From contig JAFWXO010000005.1 in NCBI GenBank assembly GCA_017545865.1, positions 1 to 64,000 on the forward strand: a stretch of DNA of 64,000 nucleotides, read 5' to 3'. Made by a program: the position numbers and the translations under genes. Shown piece by piece: positions 1-9,437 of this stretch (position 1 is its first letter; the number at the start of each line of letters is the position of its first letter). This stretch comes from Clostridia bacterium. GTDB taxonomy: Bacteria > Bacillota > Clostridia > Christensenellales > Borkfalkiaceae. Below the pieces are notes generated by a model. The model was given only the letters and a program-made list of their open reading frames with translations. It ran no database searches and was not told where the DNA came from.

Positions 1-545
1 AAAAGGTTTGGATATCTTGCGGGAAGAACGACGGGTTCTTTACGCGTATCGTCGAAGTTTGACTTGCAATCTACCGTGTTTTTATCAATATCACGGAGCA
101 TTTCAAGCGCAAGTTTGGTCATTTTTGCTTCGGTGTATCTGTACGCTGCGGCAGGGTCGCCGTCAACCGAGCCGAAGTTACCGTGACCGTCAACAAGCGG
201 AAGGTTGATAGAGAAATCTTGCGCTAAACGAACGAGCGCATCGTAAACCGAACTGTCGCCGTGGGGGTGATATTTACCTAAAACGTCACCAACGATTGCG
301 GCGCATTTTTTGTGCGGTTTATCGGGGGTTAAACCCATTTCGTTCATAGAGTAAAGAATTCTTCTGTGAACGGGTTTTAAACCGTCTCTAACGTCGGGAA
401 TAGCGCGTGAGCGGTTAACTGCCATCGCATAGTCGATGAAACTTTGGCGAAGTTCCGAATCAACTTCAACGTTAACGAGTTTCGTGAGCGATAAAGTTTT
501 CTTAAATTCGGCGGTAAGTTCTTCACTTATTACTTTTTTAGCCAT
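1..545 (-). CDS. gyrA: DNA gyrase subunit A, N-terminal part (runs off window)
   Basis: The A subunit of DNA gyrase cuts and rejoins DNA to introduce negative supercoils. The 181 codons present match the start of the breakage-reunion domain. The quinolone-resistance region reads [17 protein letters not shown], with Ser98 and Asp102 at the positions equivalent to E. coli Ser83 and Asp87, so no classical resistance change is seen. The catalytic tyrosine is Tyr137 in [11 protein letters not shown]. The frame stays open to base 1, so the gene is cut by the window edge. The ATG at 545 has an AGGAGA ribosome site and follows the gyrB stop by 14 nt, so the two are cotranscribed. Confidence 0.97.
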   Translation of the reverse strand, partial: MAKKVISEELTAEFKKTLSLTKLVNVEVDSELRQSFIDYAMAVNRSRAIPDVRDGLKPVHRRILYSMNEMGLTPDKPHKKCAAIVGDVLGKYHPHGDSSVYDALVRLAQDFSINLPLVDGHGNFGSVDGDPAAAYRYTEAKMTKLALEMLRDIDKNTVDCKSNFDDTRKEPVVLPARYPNL

Positions 546-559
546 AACTTTTTCTCCTA

Positions 560-2485
<1,926 letters not shown>

Positions 2486-2534
2486 CTAAAATGCGGTAAG
2501 TTTGAAATTATATAGTAATACTATACTTACGCAT

Positions 2535-2540
2535 ATTATA
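2535..2540 (-). promoter_or_regulatory. Probable extended -10 promoter for gyrB-gyrA
   Basis: Read on the minus strand, the sequence is TGTTATAATATG, an extended -10 box (TG-n-TATAAT). No good -35 is present at 17 bp. A short palindrome, ATAGTATTACTAT, lies in the untranslated region downstream, near 2508-2525. It is about 65 nt upstream of the gyrB start. Confidence 0.5.
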
Positions 2541-2584
2541 ACACACGCGCGCGTAAAAGAAAAGAGTTTTTTAAAAAAAAGTTT

Positions 2585-2612
2585 AAAAAAAGAGTGCTTT
2601 GCACTCATTTTT
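2585..2612. terminator. Hairpin terminator (GAGTGC/GCACTC)
   Basis: A six-base-pair GAGTGC/GCACTC stem with a three-base loop is flanked by A and T runs on both sides, so it could stop transcription in either direction. It is the second of two hairpins between the M50 peptidase gene and gyrB. Confidence 0.7.
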
Positions 2613-2635
2613 TACCAATAAATTTTCAGTTGCAA

Positions 2636-2660
2636 CAAAAAAAGGGCTTTTCGCCCTTTA
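2636..2660 (-). terminator. Rho-independent terminator of the M50 peptidase operon
   Basis: On the minus strand AAAGGGC-GAAA-GCCCTTT is followed by a run of T, 12 nt past the stop codon of the M50-like gene. Confidence 0.85.
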
Positions 2661-2671
2661 ATTTTTGGTTT

Positions 2672-3733
2672 TTATATGTTTTTGATAAGCAGTTCCATAT
2701 ACTTTTTCTCACTACTTGCTAGGCCCTTAACGGCATAGTCTTTACAAAACTCTATTCCGCTTGTAAGTATAAGTTTCGCCCAGTCCTTTTCCCCACTCCA
2801 AATTCTATACGCTCCGTGAATTCTATAAGTTTGCGGGCGAACGGGTTTTTCAAACACAGCAAGAGCGGACTGCTCGTTTGCCTTTATAAACCGCTTATCG
2901 TTTAACAAAATTGCGCTGAAGAAAAGTTCTTCAAAAATCTCGTCGTTAAGGTTTGAAATAGCGGATAAATCGCTTATCTCTCTAAGTTCTTTTAAAGCGC
3001 GTTCTTCATCGCTACGGATAAACGCCAAATACCTAAGATATCTAATATTTGCAGAATAACCGCTAACGCCATTGTATTTAATAAGAAGCGAAGGCGTAAC
3101 GTCACAAGGCTCAACGCCTAAGAAAAGTTCCGCAATCAAAGTGAAGTAATTTTCAATAATCTCCCTCTCATCGCCACCGGACAGGTATTTGTAAACGAGA
3201 TAACCGTCGTTATTTTCAAAAACGGGCAAAAGATTGACCATAAAAATATAAACAGTGAGCGGAAAGGTAATACCCAAAGCGCAATATACGATTAGGTTTT
3301 TAGTTAACGAGCAAATAAGAATTTGAGCGAGCAACAATATAAAAGTTGCGCCCAAGCCACCCATCGCCGAAGCAACGTATTTTTTAAGAACTTTTTCTTT
3401 CGTTTTGGGGTTTAAAACGGTTGAGCCAAGTTCCCCTAAAGATTTGTCAAATTTAAACTTTATCTCACCCTTTTCTCTAACGAATAAAAAACAAAAGAAC
3501 TTTATAGAATAAAGTTCAAGCCCCGAAAACACGCCGATTATCGCGTGCCCAAGTTCGTGGAAAATCGAGTTTGAAACAAGGATTATAAACAAGCCTAAAC
3601 CAACGCTTAAAATAACTGCTAAAACGTTTTGATTAAAGGCAAATAAAATGGAAACGAAAAGCAGCAAAAACAAGGCGATGCAAACGATCGCCAAACTAAC
3701 GTTTACAAGTATTTTTACGTTATTCTTTTTCAT
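2672..3733 (-). CDS. M50-family membrane metallopeptidase-like protein
   Basis: A 353-residue membrane protein with a zinc-site motif HELGH at residues 59-63, inside the second hydrophobic segment. A second motif, NLLPVFENNDGYLVYKYL, lies near residues 167-184 and supplies the Asp176 expected of the third zinc ligand in M50 (site-2-protease type) enzymes. More hydrophobic segments lie around 118-165. The C-terminal half is soluble and unassigned. The start overlaps the end of the Ppx-like gene by 14 nt, so translation is probably coupled. Its sporulation-gene neighbours make a SpoIVFB-like role tempting, but the sequence shows only the fold family; substrate and role are unknown. Confidence 0.75.
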   Translation of the reverse strand: MKKNNVKILVNVSLAIVCIALFLLLFVSILFAFNQNVLAVILSVGLGLFIILVSNSIFHELGHAIIGVFSGLELYSIKFFCFLFVREKGEIKFKFDKSLGELGSTVLNPKTKEKVLKKYVASAMGGLGATFILLLAQILICSLTKNLIVYCALGITFPLTVYIFMVNLLPVFENNDGYLVYKYLSGGDEREIIENYFTLIAELFLGVEPCDVTPSLLIKYNGVSGYSANIRYLRYLAFIRSDEERALKELREISDLSAISNLNDEIFEELFFSAILLNDKRFIKANEQSALAVFEKPVRPQTYRIHGAYRIWSGEKDWAKLILTSGIEFCKDYAVKGLASSEKKYMELLIKNI

Positions 3734-4571
3734 AAACGTGCTCCAAATAACCTTCCAAATTATCCCCGTCGCTACCCCAAACTTCGCTAATACCGTAACA
3801 AGCCATAACGGAATATAAAATCTCCGCTCCGCCCGCTATTATATCCGCCCGTGACGACGCTATCGGGTATTTTTCCCTAATCTCACTCGGCGTTAACGAA
3901 AATAGTTCTTCTTTGATAGCGAAAAGTTCGTTTACGCTAAGCGGTTTGCTTTCAACTAATTCCGCTTGGTACTTATTTGATTTTAAGTTGATAAGCGAAA
4001 GCGTGGTTATAGTTCCACCAACGCCGTAAACCTTGCCGTTAAACGCTCGCCTAACGCCTTTTAAAGAGTTTTGAAGGAAAGTTGATATATTTTGCTTGTC
4101 GCCATTAAAAAGCCCGTTTAAACTTACCGCGCCAAACGGATAGCTTTGGCTATAAACGACTTCTCCACCCTGAGAAAAGGCTATTTCGGTACTGCCACCG
4201 CCTATATCGATAACGCCACCGTCTTGCCCGTTTAAAGCGCCCCTTATCGCTAAGTTTGCCTCTAAGTCGCCAGACACAACATCAACTTTAAGCCCCGTCT
4301 TTTCGTAAACGAGAGAAGTAAAGTCTGATCCGTTAACTGAATTTCTAACCGCAGCGGTTGCAAAAACTAAAACTTCTTCAGCGCCCATTTTTATCGCCTT
4401 ATCAAATAAGACGGCAACTGCGTTCGCCGTCCTATCCATCGAAATTTTACTAAGCGCCCCGTTAACCTTGCCTTCGGCAAGCCGAGTCGTTATCAAAAAC
4501 TTTTGTTTATTACTTCCGTCTTTTACCATTAAGCGAACGGAATTACTACCTATATCTATAACCGCAATCAT
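3720..4571 (-). CDS. Ppx/GppA-family exopolyphosphatase/guanosine pentaphosphatase-like protein
   Basis: Belongs to the ASKHA-fold Ppx/GppA phosphatases, which release phosphate from polyphosphate or pppGpp. The phosphate-1 loop is AVIDIGSNSVRLMV at the N-terminus, the second glycine loop is GGVIDIGGGSTEIAFS, and GVGGTITTLS follows. At 283 residues it is only the catalytic core, without the C-terminal HD domain of long Ppx proteins. The ATG at 4571 was chosen because the family conserved region starts immediately after it; it lies 2 nt past the divIC stop. A Ppx-like gene after divIC is a common clostridial arrangement. Substrate cannot be decided here. Confidence 0.85.
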   Translation of the reverse strand: MIAVIDIGSNSVRLMVKDGSNKQKFLITTRLAEGKVNGALSKISMDRTANAVAVLFDKAIKMGAEEVLVFATAAVRNSVNGSDFTSLVYEKTGLKVDVVSGDLEANLAIRGALNGQDGGVIDIGGGSTEIAFSQGGEVVYSQSYPFGAVSLNGLFNGDKQNISTFLQNSLKGVRRAFNGKVYGVGGTITTLSLINLKSNKYQAELVESKPLSVNELFAIKEELFSLTPSEIREKYPIASSRADIIAGGAEILYSVMACYGISEVWGSDGDNLEGYLEHVYEKE

Positions 4572-4572
4572 T

Positions 4573-4839
4573 TTAGTCTTCTTCACTTGGGAAATATAAG
4601 CCGAGTTCTCTTGCGCGTTCAATAATCTTCCACTCAAGACCCCAAACTTCTATATCGTTTTCCGTTTGCTCTATCTGGCTTTGCAAAAACGCTATCTCCG
4701 CATCCAACTTTTCTATTTTGTTTTTGCGTGACACGATGCCCACGAGTTGATAAACGAGAATCGCCACCAAAATCGTTATTAGCATTATCATACCGCTTAA
4801 AACTGCGGAGAACACGCGCCTTTTCTTTTCTTCGTTCAT
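4573..4839 (-). CDS. divIC: Septum formation initiator family protein (DivIC/FtsB-like)
   Basis: Small bitopic membrane protein of 88 residues: a basic N-terminus, one membrane segment (about 12-34), then a coiled coil (about 36-62), ending in a short region with the family-typical ERARELGLYFPSEED pattern. DivIC/FtsB proteins join FtsL and DivIB/FtsQ in the divisome. The position after yabP-yabQ matches the Bacillus and Clostridium order. Oddly, its first two thirds overlap the 3' end of the yabQ frame in another reading frame (4634-4839). Confidence 0.88.
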   Translation of the reverse strand: MNEEKKRRVFSAVLSGMIMLITILVAILVYQLVGIVSRKNKIEKLDAEIAFLQSQIEQTENDIEVWGLEWKIIERARELGLYFPSEED

Positions 4840-5179
4840 TTACAGATTTCGCCTTTTCAAATGTAATCTTGATTACATTATACACTCTAATATTCAAAAT
4901 TGCAACCGCTTTATGCAAACTAAATTTATATAAAATCGCACCTATCCCAACGCATATCGGCATATACGCCCTAAAATCAGGAAAGGAAAAAGCGCTACTT
5001 AGCAAAGTGAACGGGATTGAAAAGGTTAAAATCGCAATGAATTTTACACTCTCTTTTACCGCTCGTTTTTTGATAAAATAACATATAAATAAAAACGGCT
5101 CGAAGTAAACGCCGAACAAAATTCCAAAGAATATTGAAGCGAGCATAACCCTTGGTTGTTCAAGCGATAAAAACATCAT
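4634..5179 (-). CDS. yabQ: YabQ-like sporulation membrane protein with an overlapping C-terminal extension
   Basis: The first 110 or so residues are hydrophobic with several predicted membrane segments, as in YabQ, a forespore outer-membrane protein needed for spore cortex formation. Identity rests on position (yabP-yabQ-divIC) plus topology. The frame does not stop at divIC. It runs 206 bp into it, and residues after about 115 (VNERRKEKARVLRS onwards) are basic and polar, like an out-of-frame shadow of divIC. Both other frames stop exactly at the divIC start (TAA before the ATG, TGA overlapping it), so a one-base indel or stop loss in late yabQ is possible. The start overlaps the yabP stop by 4 nt. 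Confidence 0.7.
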   Translation of the reverse strand: MMFLSLEQPRVMLASIFFGILFGVYFEPFLFICYFIKKRAVKESVKFIAILTFSIPFTLLSSAFSFPDFRAYMPICVGIGAILYKFSLHKAVAILNIRVYNVIKITFEKAKSVNERRKEKARVLRSFKRYDNANNDFGGDSRLSTRGHRVTQKQNRKVGCGDSVFAKPDRANGKRYRSLGS

Positions 5180-5430
5180 TTAAACACCTTTTTAAGCAAA
5201 CTTTTACCGCTTGCGCCGTACTTAACGGAAACTATGTTTCCGATTGCGATAAAATTGCCTGAATTTTCATCAAAGGCGGTTATTTTAAGATTATCGCCAA
5301 AGGCTTGCAAAATAGCGCCGTCAGTTAGCCGAACTTTTATTTCTTTATCGGAAAAAGCGACAACTTCTTTAACGAAAGTTGCGGATATTTTTCTTTTGTT
5401 TTCAATTGTTAAACAATGTAAATTTTCCAT
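5176..5430 (-). CDS. yabP: Sporulation protein YabP
   Basis: About 84 residues of the YabP/YqfC family, beta-rich, with the family features HCLTIENKRKISATFVKEV near the start and VSVKYGASGKSLLKKVF at the end. In Bacillus it is needed for spore cortex assembly. The ATG at 5430 is preferred over one 15 nt upstream because GGGGAG lies 7 nt before it. That ribosome site lies inside the 3' arm of the hairpin ending the PTS gene (5431-5466). The gene begins a yabP-yabQ-divIC-ppx-M50 run whose genes overlap or nearly touch. Confidence 0.88.
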   Translation of the reverse strand: MENLHCLTIENKRKISATFVKEVVAFSDKEIKVRLTDGAILQAFGDNLKITAFDENSGNFIAIGNIVSVKYGASGKSLLKKVFK

Positions 5431-5466
5431 AAAAAAACTCCCCATAAATACTTATGAGAAGTTTTT
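5431..5466 (-). terminator. Terminator of the PTS IIC gene, overlapping the yabP ribosome site
   Basis: On the minus strand a 15-bp stem (with two G-U pairs) pairs 5466-5452 with 5447-5433 around a 4-nt loop, and the 3' arm ends in a run of T. The GGGGAG ribosome site of yabP, 5443-5438, is entirely within the 3' arm. Confidence 0.75.
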
Positions 5467-5476
5467 CAATTTTATG

Positions 5477-6580
5477 TTAAGCATCAAGCTTCATATCGCC
5501 AAATTTGATAAGGTTTTTCTTTCTTAAAAATTCCGATACTAAAAGGGAAACAACGGCGGGAATCACGAACATACAAAGCGCAATTCCAAGGATAGTCAAC
5601 ACGGGAGCAACGCCGTATAATGCGTTAGCGTCAATCGCTCCGAAAAGACCAACTAAACCGCTCGTACCCATACCACCGCCAGCCGCAGTACATCTCAAAT
5701 TTAATAAAACGGCAACTAAGCCCGCAACCGCAGATGAAATAATTTCAGGGAGCATAATAATGGGCTTTTTCATAATGTTGGGAATTTGGAGCATACTCGT
5801 TCCCAAGCCTTGAGAGATTAAACCACCCACTCCGTTTTCACGGTAACTCGTTACCGCAAAACCTACCATGTGAGCAGCGCAACCTGCAACCGCAGCGCCA
5901 CCTGCGATAGCGAAAACTTCGGGGTTTGCAAGCGCTGTGTTAGAGCCTGCAATGGCTATCCAAATAGCCGCGGATGACGTGGGCATCGTTAAAAGCACAC
6001 CCATAACAACCGCTATCAAAATACCCGTTAAAATCTTAACCGCTTCGCCTGCGTTTATGGTGATTACTAAAAGTTTAGCGAATAAATCGATAAGTTTTAT
6101 AAACGGCCAAGCAACGAAAATGCCAGCGAAAGATAAAAGCATAGTTCCTAATGGAACTAAAATTATATCAAGTTTAGTTTTACCGGCGTATAATGAAACG
6201 ATTTCAACTGCTAAAATAGTTGCAACGTAAGCCCCTATCGGGTTACCGGGAGCGCCCATCGTTAAAGCGGTGAATCCAAATCCGCCCACCATCATTTTAT
6301 CTGCAAACGCGCCTACCATACCCGCAACCGCAGCGGAAAATACTAAAAGTTTGTTCTTGGTTAGAGCGTACGCTATACCAACGCCAATACCTGCGCCCAT
6401 TAAAGATTTTGCGATATTTGCGATAGATAATAAAGTTTTACCAACGTAATTGTCGCCTATCCAACCTGCAATTTGAGCAAGAATAGTTCCTGCAATTAAC
6501 GTACAGAACAAACCTTGAGCCATACCCGAAAAGGCTGTTATAAACCAACGGGTAGCAAGTTTTTTAACTTTTGCCATCAT
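5477..6580 (-). CDS. PTS-type sugar transporter IIC domain protein (PTS_EIIC_2 family)
   Basis: A 367-residue polytopic membrane protein with alanine- and glycine-rich helices and the family-typical stretch GGFGFTALTMGAPGNPIGAY near residue 98. It resembles the stand-alone PTS_EIIC_2 family. No IIA or IIB domain or gene is nearby, so whether it works as a phosphotransferase permease is unclear and the substrate is unknown. Two ATGs are possible (6580 and 6577), both after GGAGG. The start sits 2 nt past the stop of the upstream phosphoesterase gene, so the two are cotranscribed. Confidence 0.8.
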   Translation of the reverse strand: MMAKVKKLATRWFITAFSGMAQGLFCTLIAGTILAQIAGWIGDNYVGKTLLSIANIAKSLMGAGIGVGIAYALTKNKLLVFSAAVAGMVGAFADKMMVGGFGFTALTMGAPGNPIGAYVATILAVEIVSLYAGKTKLDIILVPLGTMLLSFAGIFVAWPFIKLIDLFAKLLVITINAGEAVKILTGILIAVVMGVLLTMPTSSAAIWIAIAGSNTALANPEVFAIAGGAAVAGCAAHMVGFAVTSYRENGVGGLISQGLGTSMLQIPNIMKKPIIMLPEIISSAVAGLVAVLLNLRCTAAGGGMGTSGLVGLFGAIDANALYGVAPVLTILGIALCMFVIPAVVSLLVSEFLRKKNLIKFGDMKLDA

Positions 6581-6582
6581 AA

Positions 6583-7278
6583 CTACAAAACCTCCACTAA
6601 TTTATTTTCAACTTGATCGCAAGAAGACAAGATATATTCAACGCCGTTTATATTTATTCTGTAATACGGAACAACTCCTTTGCCGTGCAAATGCCCGTAA
6701 ACCACTTTATCAACGCCGTTGTTTTCAAAAATTTCAGTAAAAAGCGATTGTTCGCGCCTAACGTTAAAGGGCGGATAGTGAATTAAACAAATAAGCCTGT
6801 CCCCGTCTTCCATAAGTTTTTTAGCGGAAGAAAGGGCAAGTTTAAACCTTTCGGCTTCACGCTCGTAAATATGGCGATCGTGCTCGTCAAAATCAGGCGA
6901 GCCTTCAACCGCCCAACCACGAGAACCGCAAAAAACGATATTTCCTATCTTAACAGCATCGTTTTGAAGGGCAAAGAAACCGCTTGGCAAACTTTCTCTA
7001 ATGCGAGTTATCCCCTGCCACCAGTAATCGTGATTGCCACGGATAAGAATTTTTTTACCCTTTAACCCGTCAAACCAACTAAAATCTGTAAGCGCGCCGT
7101 CAAGCTTCATAGCCCAACTTATATCGCCACAAATTAAAACCACGTCTTCTTCGCTAACCTTTTCTTGCCAGTCTAATTTAATTTTGTCAAGATACCCTTC
7201 CCACTTATCGCCGAAAATATCCATAGGTTTTTCGCCAGATAAGGATAAGTGAAGGTCACTTATAGCGTAAATTTTCAT
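6583..7278 (-). CDS. Metallophosphoesterase (calcineurin-like, COG1768 type)
   Basis: A 231-residue phosphoesterase with all five calcineurin-type metal motifs: DLHL at the start, GDISWA, RGNHDYWW, LIHYPPFN and GHLHGKG. Such enzymes use two metal ions to hydrolyse phosphoesters; the substrate is not known. There is no Shine-Dalgarno sequence before the ATG. The best promoter, TTGCGT-17-TATAAT at 7289-7317, predicts a leader of about 4 nt. It is transcribed with the PTS-like gene behind it. Confidence 0.88.
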   Translation of the reverse strand: MKIYAISDLHLSLSGEKPMDIFGDKWEGYLDKIKLDWQEKVSEEDVVLICGDISWAMKLDGALTDFSWFDGLKGKKILIRGNHDYWWQGITRIRESLPSGFFALQNDAVKIGNIVFCGSRGWAVEGSPDFDEHDRHIYEREAERFKLALSSAKKLMEDGDRLICLIHYPPFNVRREQSLFTEIFENNGVDKVVYGHLHGKGVVPYYRININGVEYILSSCDQVENKLVEVL

Positions 7279-7288
7279 AATTATTTAT

Positions 7289-7317
7289 ATTATATCACTA
7301 TGGTTTTTTAAACGCAA
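7289..7317 (-). promoter_or_regulatory. Sigma-A promoter for the metallophosphoesterase gene
   Basis: TTGCGT, 17-bp spacer, TATAAT on the minus strand. The predicted start point (about 7282) lies only 4 nt before the ATG. Confidence 0.65.
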
Positions 7318-7332
7318 CCTTTTTAAAGCGTA

Positions 7333-7358
7333 AAAAAAAGCGTGTAAACACGCTTTTT
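7333..7358 (-). terminator. Rho-independent terminator after the 7373-8020 gene
   Basis: AAAAAGCGTG and its complement form a stem around a short loop, followed by T residues on both strands. It lies 15 nt past the stop codon. Confidence 0.85.
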
Positions 7359-7372
7359 AATATGTATTTTTA

Positions 7373-8020
7373 TTATAAGTTGCCGTCGCCGTCGGGAAAT
7401 AGCGGTAATTCAAAAAATCCCGAACACACTTCTTGAGTGTATTCTTGGCAAGGCGGAATAGTTGCATAGCCGTAAGACGGGATTAAGAGTTCAACCGTCA
7501 TAACCACCTTGATAATACTCGTCGTGCAGAAAGTTACGTTGAAAGTATTTCCGCTAACGTAAGTTCCTTCCGGGGAAACAACGGATACAATCGCCTCAAC
7601 TTCATACGGCATAATAGACGGCGCAGGAACGTACAAAATAACGTCTTGCGACAAGGTTACGCTTGCAGTACCCTTGCCTTCAACGCCGTTAGCGTCAACG
7701 TATAAAACTTCAACGGGGATAGAATAAGATACCTGAACCCTACTACAATTAGGTCTATCGGGAAGGGGGTCTACTTGAAGGGAAGTTATTTGAGCGGTAG
7801 TGGTAACGTTTCTCGCGCTAACGAAAGTGAGCGGATACGCTGGGTTTGCCGGCGTTACGCTTTGTAGCGTTACGTTAACGTTATCTTCTTGGGCTTGGCG
7901 CATACACGCATCGAAAACCTTTTTTACTTGAATACAAACTTTGTCGCAAAGGCCGTTCATAGGATTACCGCTAAGCCTACCTGGGCATCTATCTTGCGGA
8001 CAGTTAGAGAAAAATGACAT
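7373..8020 (-). CDS. Conserved protein of unknown function with N-terminal cysteine motif
   Basis: A 215-residue protein with no signal peptide or membrane segment. The N-terminus has cysteines in the pattern CPQDRCPGR and CDKVCIQVKKVFDACMRQ. The rest is predicted beta strands rich in Val, Thr and Pro, suggesting a beta-sandwich, with paired cysteines again near the end (PPCQEYTQEVCSG). The look is similar to clostridial proteins tied to the spore surface, but I cannot assign a family with confidence. It has an AAGGAGG ribosome site and its own terminator, so it is a single-gene unit, divergent from the acyltransferase gene. Confidence 0.6.
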   Translation of the reverse strand: MSFFSNCPQDRCPGRLSGNPMNGLCDKVCIQVKKVFDACMRQAQEDNVNVTLQSVTPANPAYPLTFVSARNVTTTAQITSLQVDPLPDRPNCSRVQVSYSIPVEVLYVDANGVEGKGTASVTLSQDVILYVPAPSIMPYEVEAIVSVVSPEGTYVSGNTFNVTFCTTSIIKVVMTVELLIPSYGYATIPPCQEYTQEVCSGFFELPLFPDGDGNL

Positions 8021-8083
8021 TTTTGCCTCCTTATCAATCTTTCACTCTATAAATATGCAATAAAATAAAATTTTGCCACACCA

Positions 8084-8112
8084 TTGACTAAAAGTTAAAA
8101 CTGTGCTAAACT
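8084..8112 (+). promoter_or_regulatory. Sigma-A promoter for the acyltransferase gene
   Basis: TTGACT at 8084-8089, 17-bp spacer, TAAACT at 8107-8112. The predicted start point is about 8119, one base before the ATG. Confidence 0.75.
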
Positions 8113-8119
8113 TATTTTT

Positions 8120-9397
8120 ATGAAAAATAAACTTACTATCGAACAAAAAATAAATAGCAAAAAAATTAAAAATCCCCCTACGACCGCTTATAGAGTTTTA
8201 GGTAAGATTTGGAAATTTTTATTCTTTAAAAAATACGGGGTTAAAGTAACTTATAAATGCGATCCGAGAAAGGAAAGTTCTCCGCATATTTTTATAAGCA
8301 ACCACTCCTCGAGAAACGACTATATTTTTACGGCTATACCCTTACTTCCAAATACCTACAATTTCGTTGCGGGTTACAACGAGTTTTACCGCTCTCACCT
8401 TAAAGGAATTTTCAATTTTTTAAACCTTATTCCCAAGAAGAATTTCACTCCCGATCTTTATGCGATGAAGGAAATTTCAAGGGTTATTAAAAACGGCGGA
8501 AATATTGCAATTTTCCCTGAAGGCATGAACTCAATAGCCGGCATGAGCCAACCCGTTGCAATAGGAACTGGCAAATTTTTAAAGCACTTTAAAGTTCCCG
8601 TTTATTACTCTGTAATAAAAGGTGGCTTTTTATCCTTCCCAAAACACACCAACAACTCCTATCCAGGTAGAGTTGAAGTGGTGTTTGACAAACTCTTTAC
8701 GGTTGAAGATTTAGAAAGATTATCCCCTGAAGAAATTGAAGATATAGTAAACGAAAAACTTTATCACGACGATTATAAGTGGAATAAACTTTACCGCTAC
8801 ACTTATAAGACTCGCGGTCTTGCAGGCGAAGGGCTTAGCGACGTTTTGTTTTGGTGTCCAAAATGCGGAGCGCAACACTCGTTAGTATCTAAGGGAAATG
8901 CTATTTGGTGCACTGATTGCGGTAACGGAGCAACGATAGACGACAGTTATAATCTTACCCCGTTAGACGAAAATTCGGTTATTCCCGCAACCCAAAGCGA
9001 CTGGTTTAATATGCAACGCGAACTTATGAAAAAGACGGTTAAAAATCCCGATTTTTCCTTCTCGAGTAAAGTTAAACTCGGCACTCTACCCAAGTATAAA
9101 TACCTTAAAAAATCTAAAACGAGCAATATAACGGGCGAAGGTACTTTAACTATTGACAAAAGCGGGCTTACGTTTAAAGGTATTAACGATAAAAAGCCGT
9201 TTGAATTCCACTTAAACCCATCGGAACTTCCAACTTACGGTATGTGTACTGACGTTTCAAGGTTTTACACCTTTGTAAACGGAGAATTCTATGAATTCTA
9301 CCCTGAAACCCGTTGCGTTGAAAAATTCTTCTTACTAACCGAAGAATTGCATAGACTAAACGGCGGAAAATGGCAAGATTTCAAATTTGATAAATAA
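8120..9397 (+). CDS. 1-acyl-glycerol-3-phosphate acyltransferase-like protein with zinc ribbon
   Basis: The PlsC-type acyltransferase domain (residues about 50-210) shows motif I as NHSSRND (HX4D) and the FPEG motif in AIFPEGMNSIAG. These enzymes add acyl chains in phospholipid synthesis at the membrane. A zinc ribbon follows near residues 235-260, with two CxxC pairs (WCPKCG and WCTDCG), then an unassigned beta-rich tail, so the 425-residue protein is longer than a simple PlsC. There is no Shine-Dalgarno site, and the promoter ends 7 nt before the ATG, which suggests a leaderless mRNA. The substrate is inferred only from the family. Confidence 0.82.
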   Translation: MKNKLTIEQKINSKKIKNPPTTAYRVLGKIWKFLFFKKYGVKVTYKCDPRKESSPHIFISNHSSRNDYIFTAIPLLPNTYNFVAGYNEFYRSHLKGIFNFLNLIPKKNFTPDLYAMKEISRVIKNGGNIAIFPEGMNSIAGMSQPVAIGTGKFLKHFKVPVYYSVIKGGFLSFPKHTNNSYPGRVEVVFDKLFTVEDLERLSPEEIEDIVNEKLYHDDYKWNKLYRYTYKTRGLAGEGLSDVLFWCPKCGAQHSLVSKGNAIWCTDCGNGATIDDSYNLTPLDENSVIPATQSDWFNMQRELMKKTVKNPDFSFSSKVKLGTLPKYKYLKKSKTSNITGEGTLTIDKSGLTFKGINDKKPFEFHLNPSELPTYGMCTDVSRFYTFVNGEFYEFYPETRCVEKFFLLTEELHRLNGGKWQDFKFDK

Positions 9398-9430
9398 AAA
9401 AAGCGAGAACTTTTCGTTCTCGCTTTTAAT
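9397..9430. terminator. Bidirectional terminator between convergent genes
   Basis: GCGAGAAC and GTTCTCGC pair around a TTTTC loop, with A and T runs on either side. It serves both the plus-strand acyltransferase gene and the minus-strand protease gene. Confidence 0.88.
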
Positions 9431-9437
9431 TTTAATT

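Noticed and set aside
2672..3733. SpoIVFB assignment for the M50-like peptidase
   Set aside because: HELGH and the distal Asp are seen, but no sigma-K-type partner gene is near and the long soluble tail is unlike SpoIVFB, so only the peptidase family is claimed.
4728..5081. Plus-strand frame of 117 codons opposite yabQ-divIC
   Set aside because: Opposite-strand shadow of the sporulation genes; no ribosome site or family signature.
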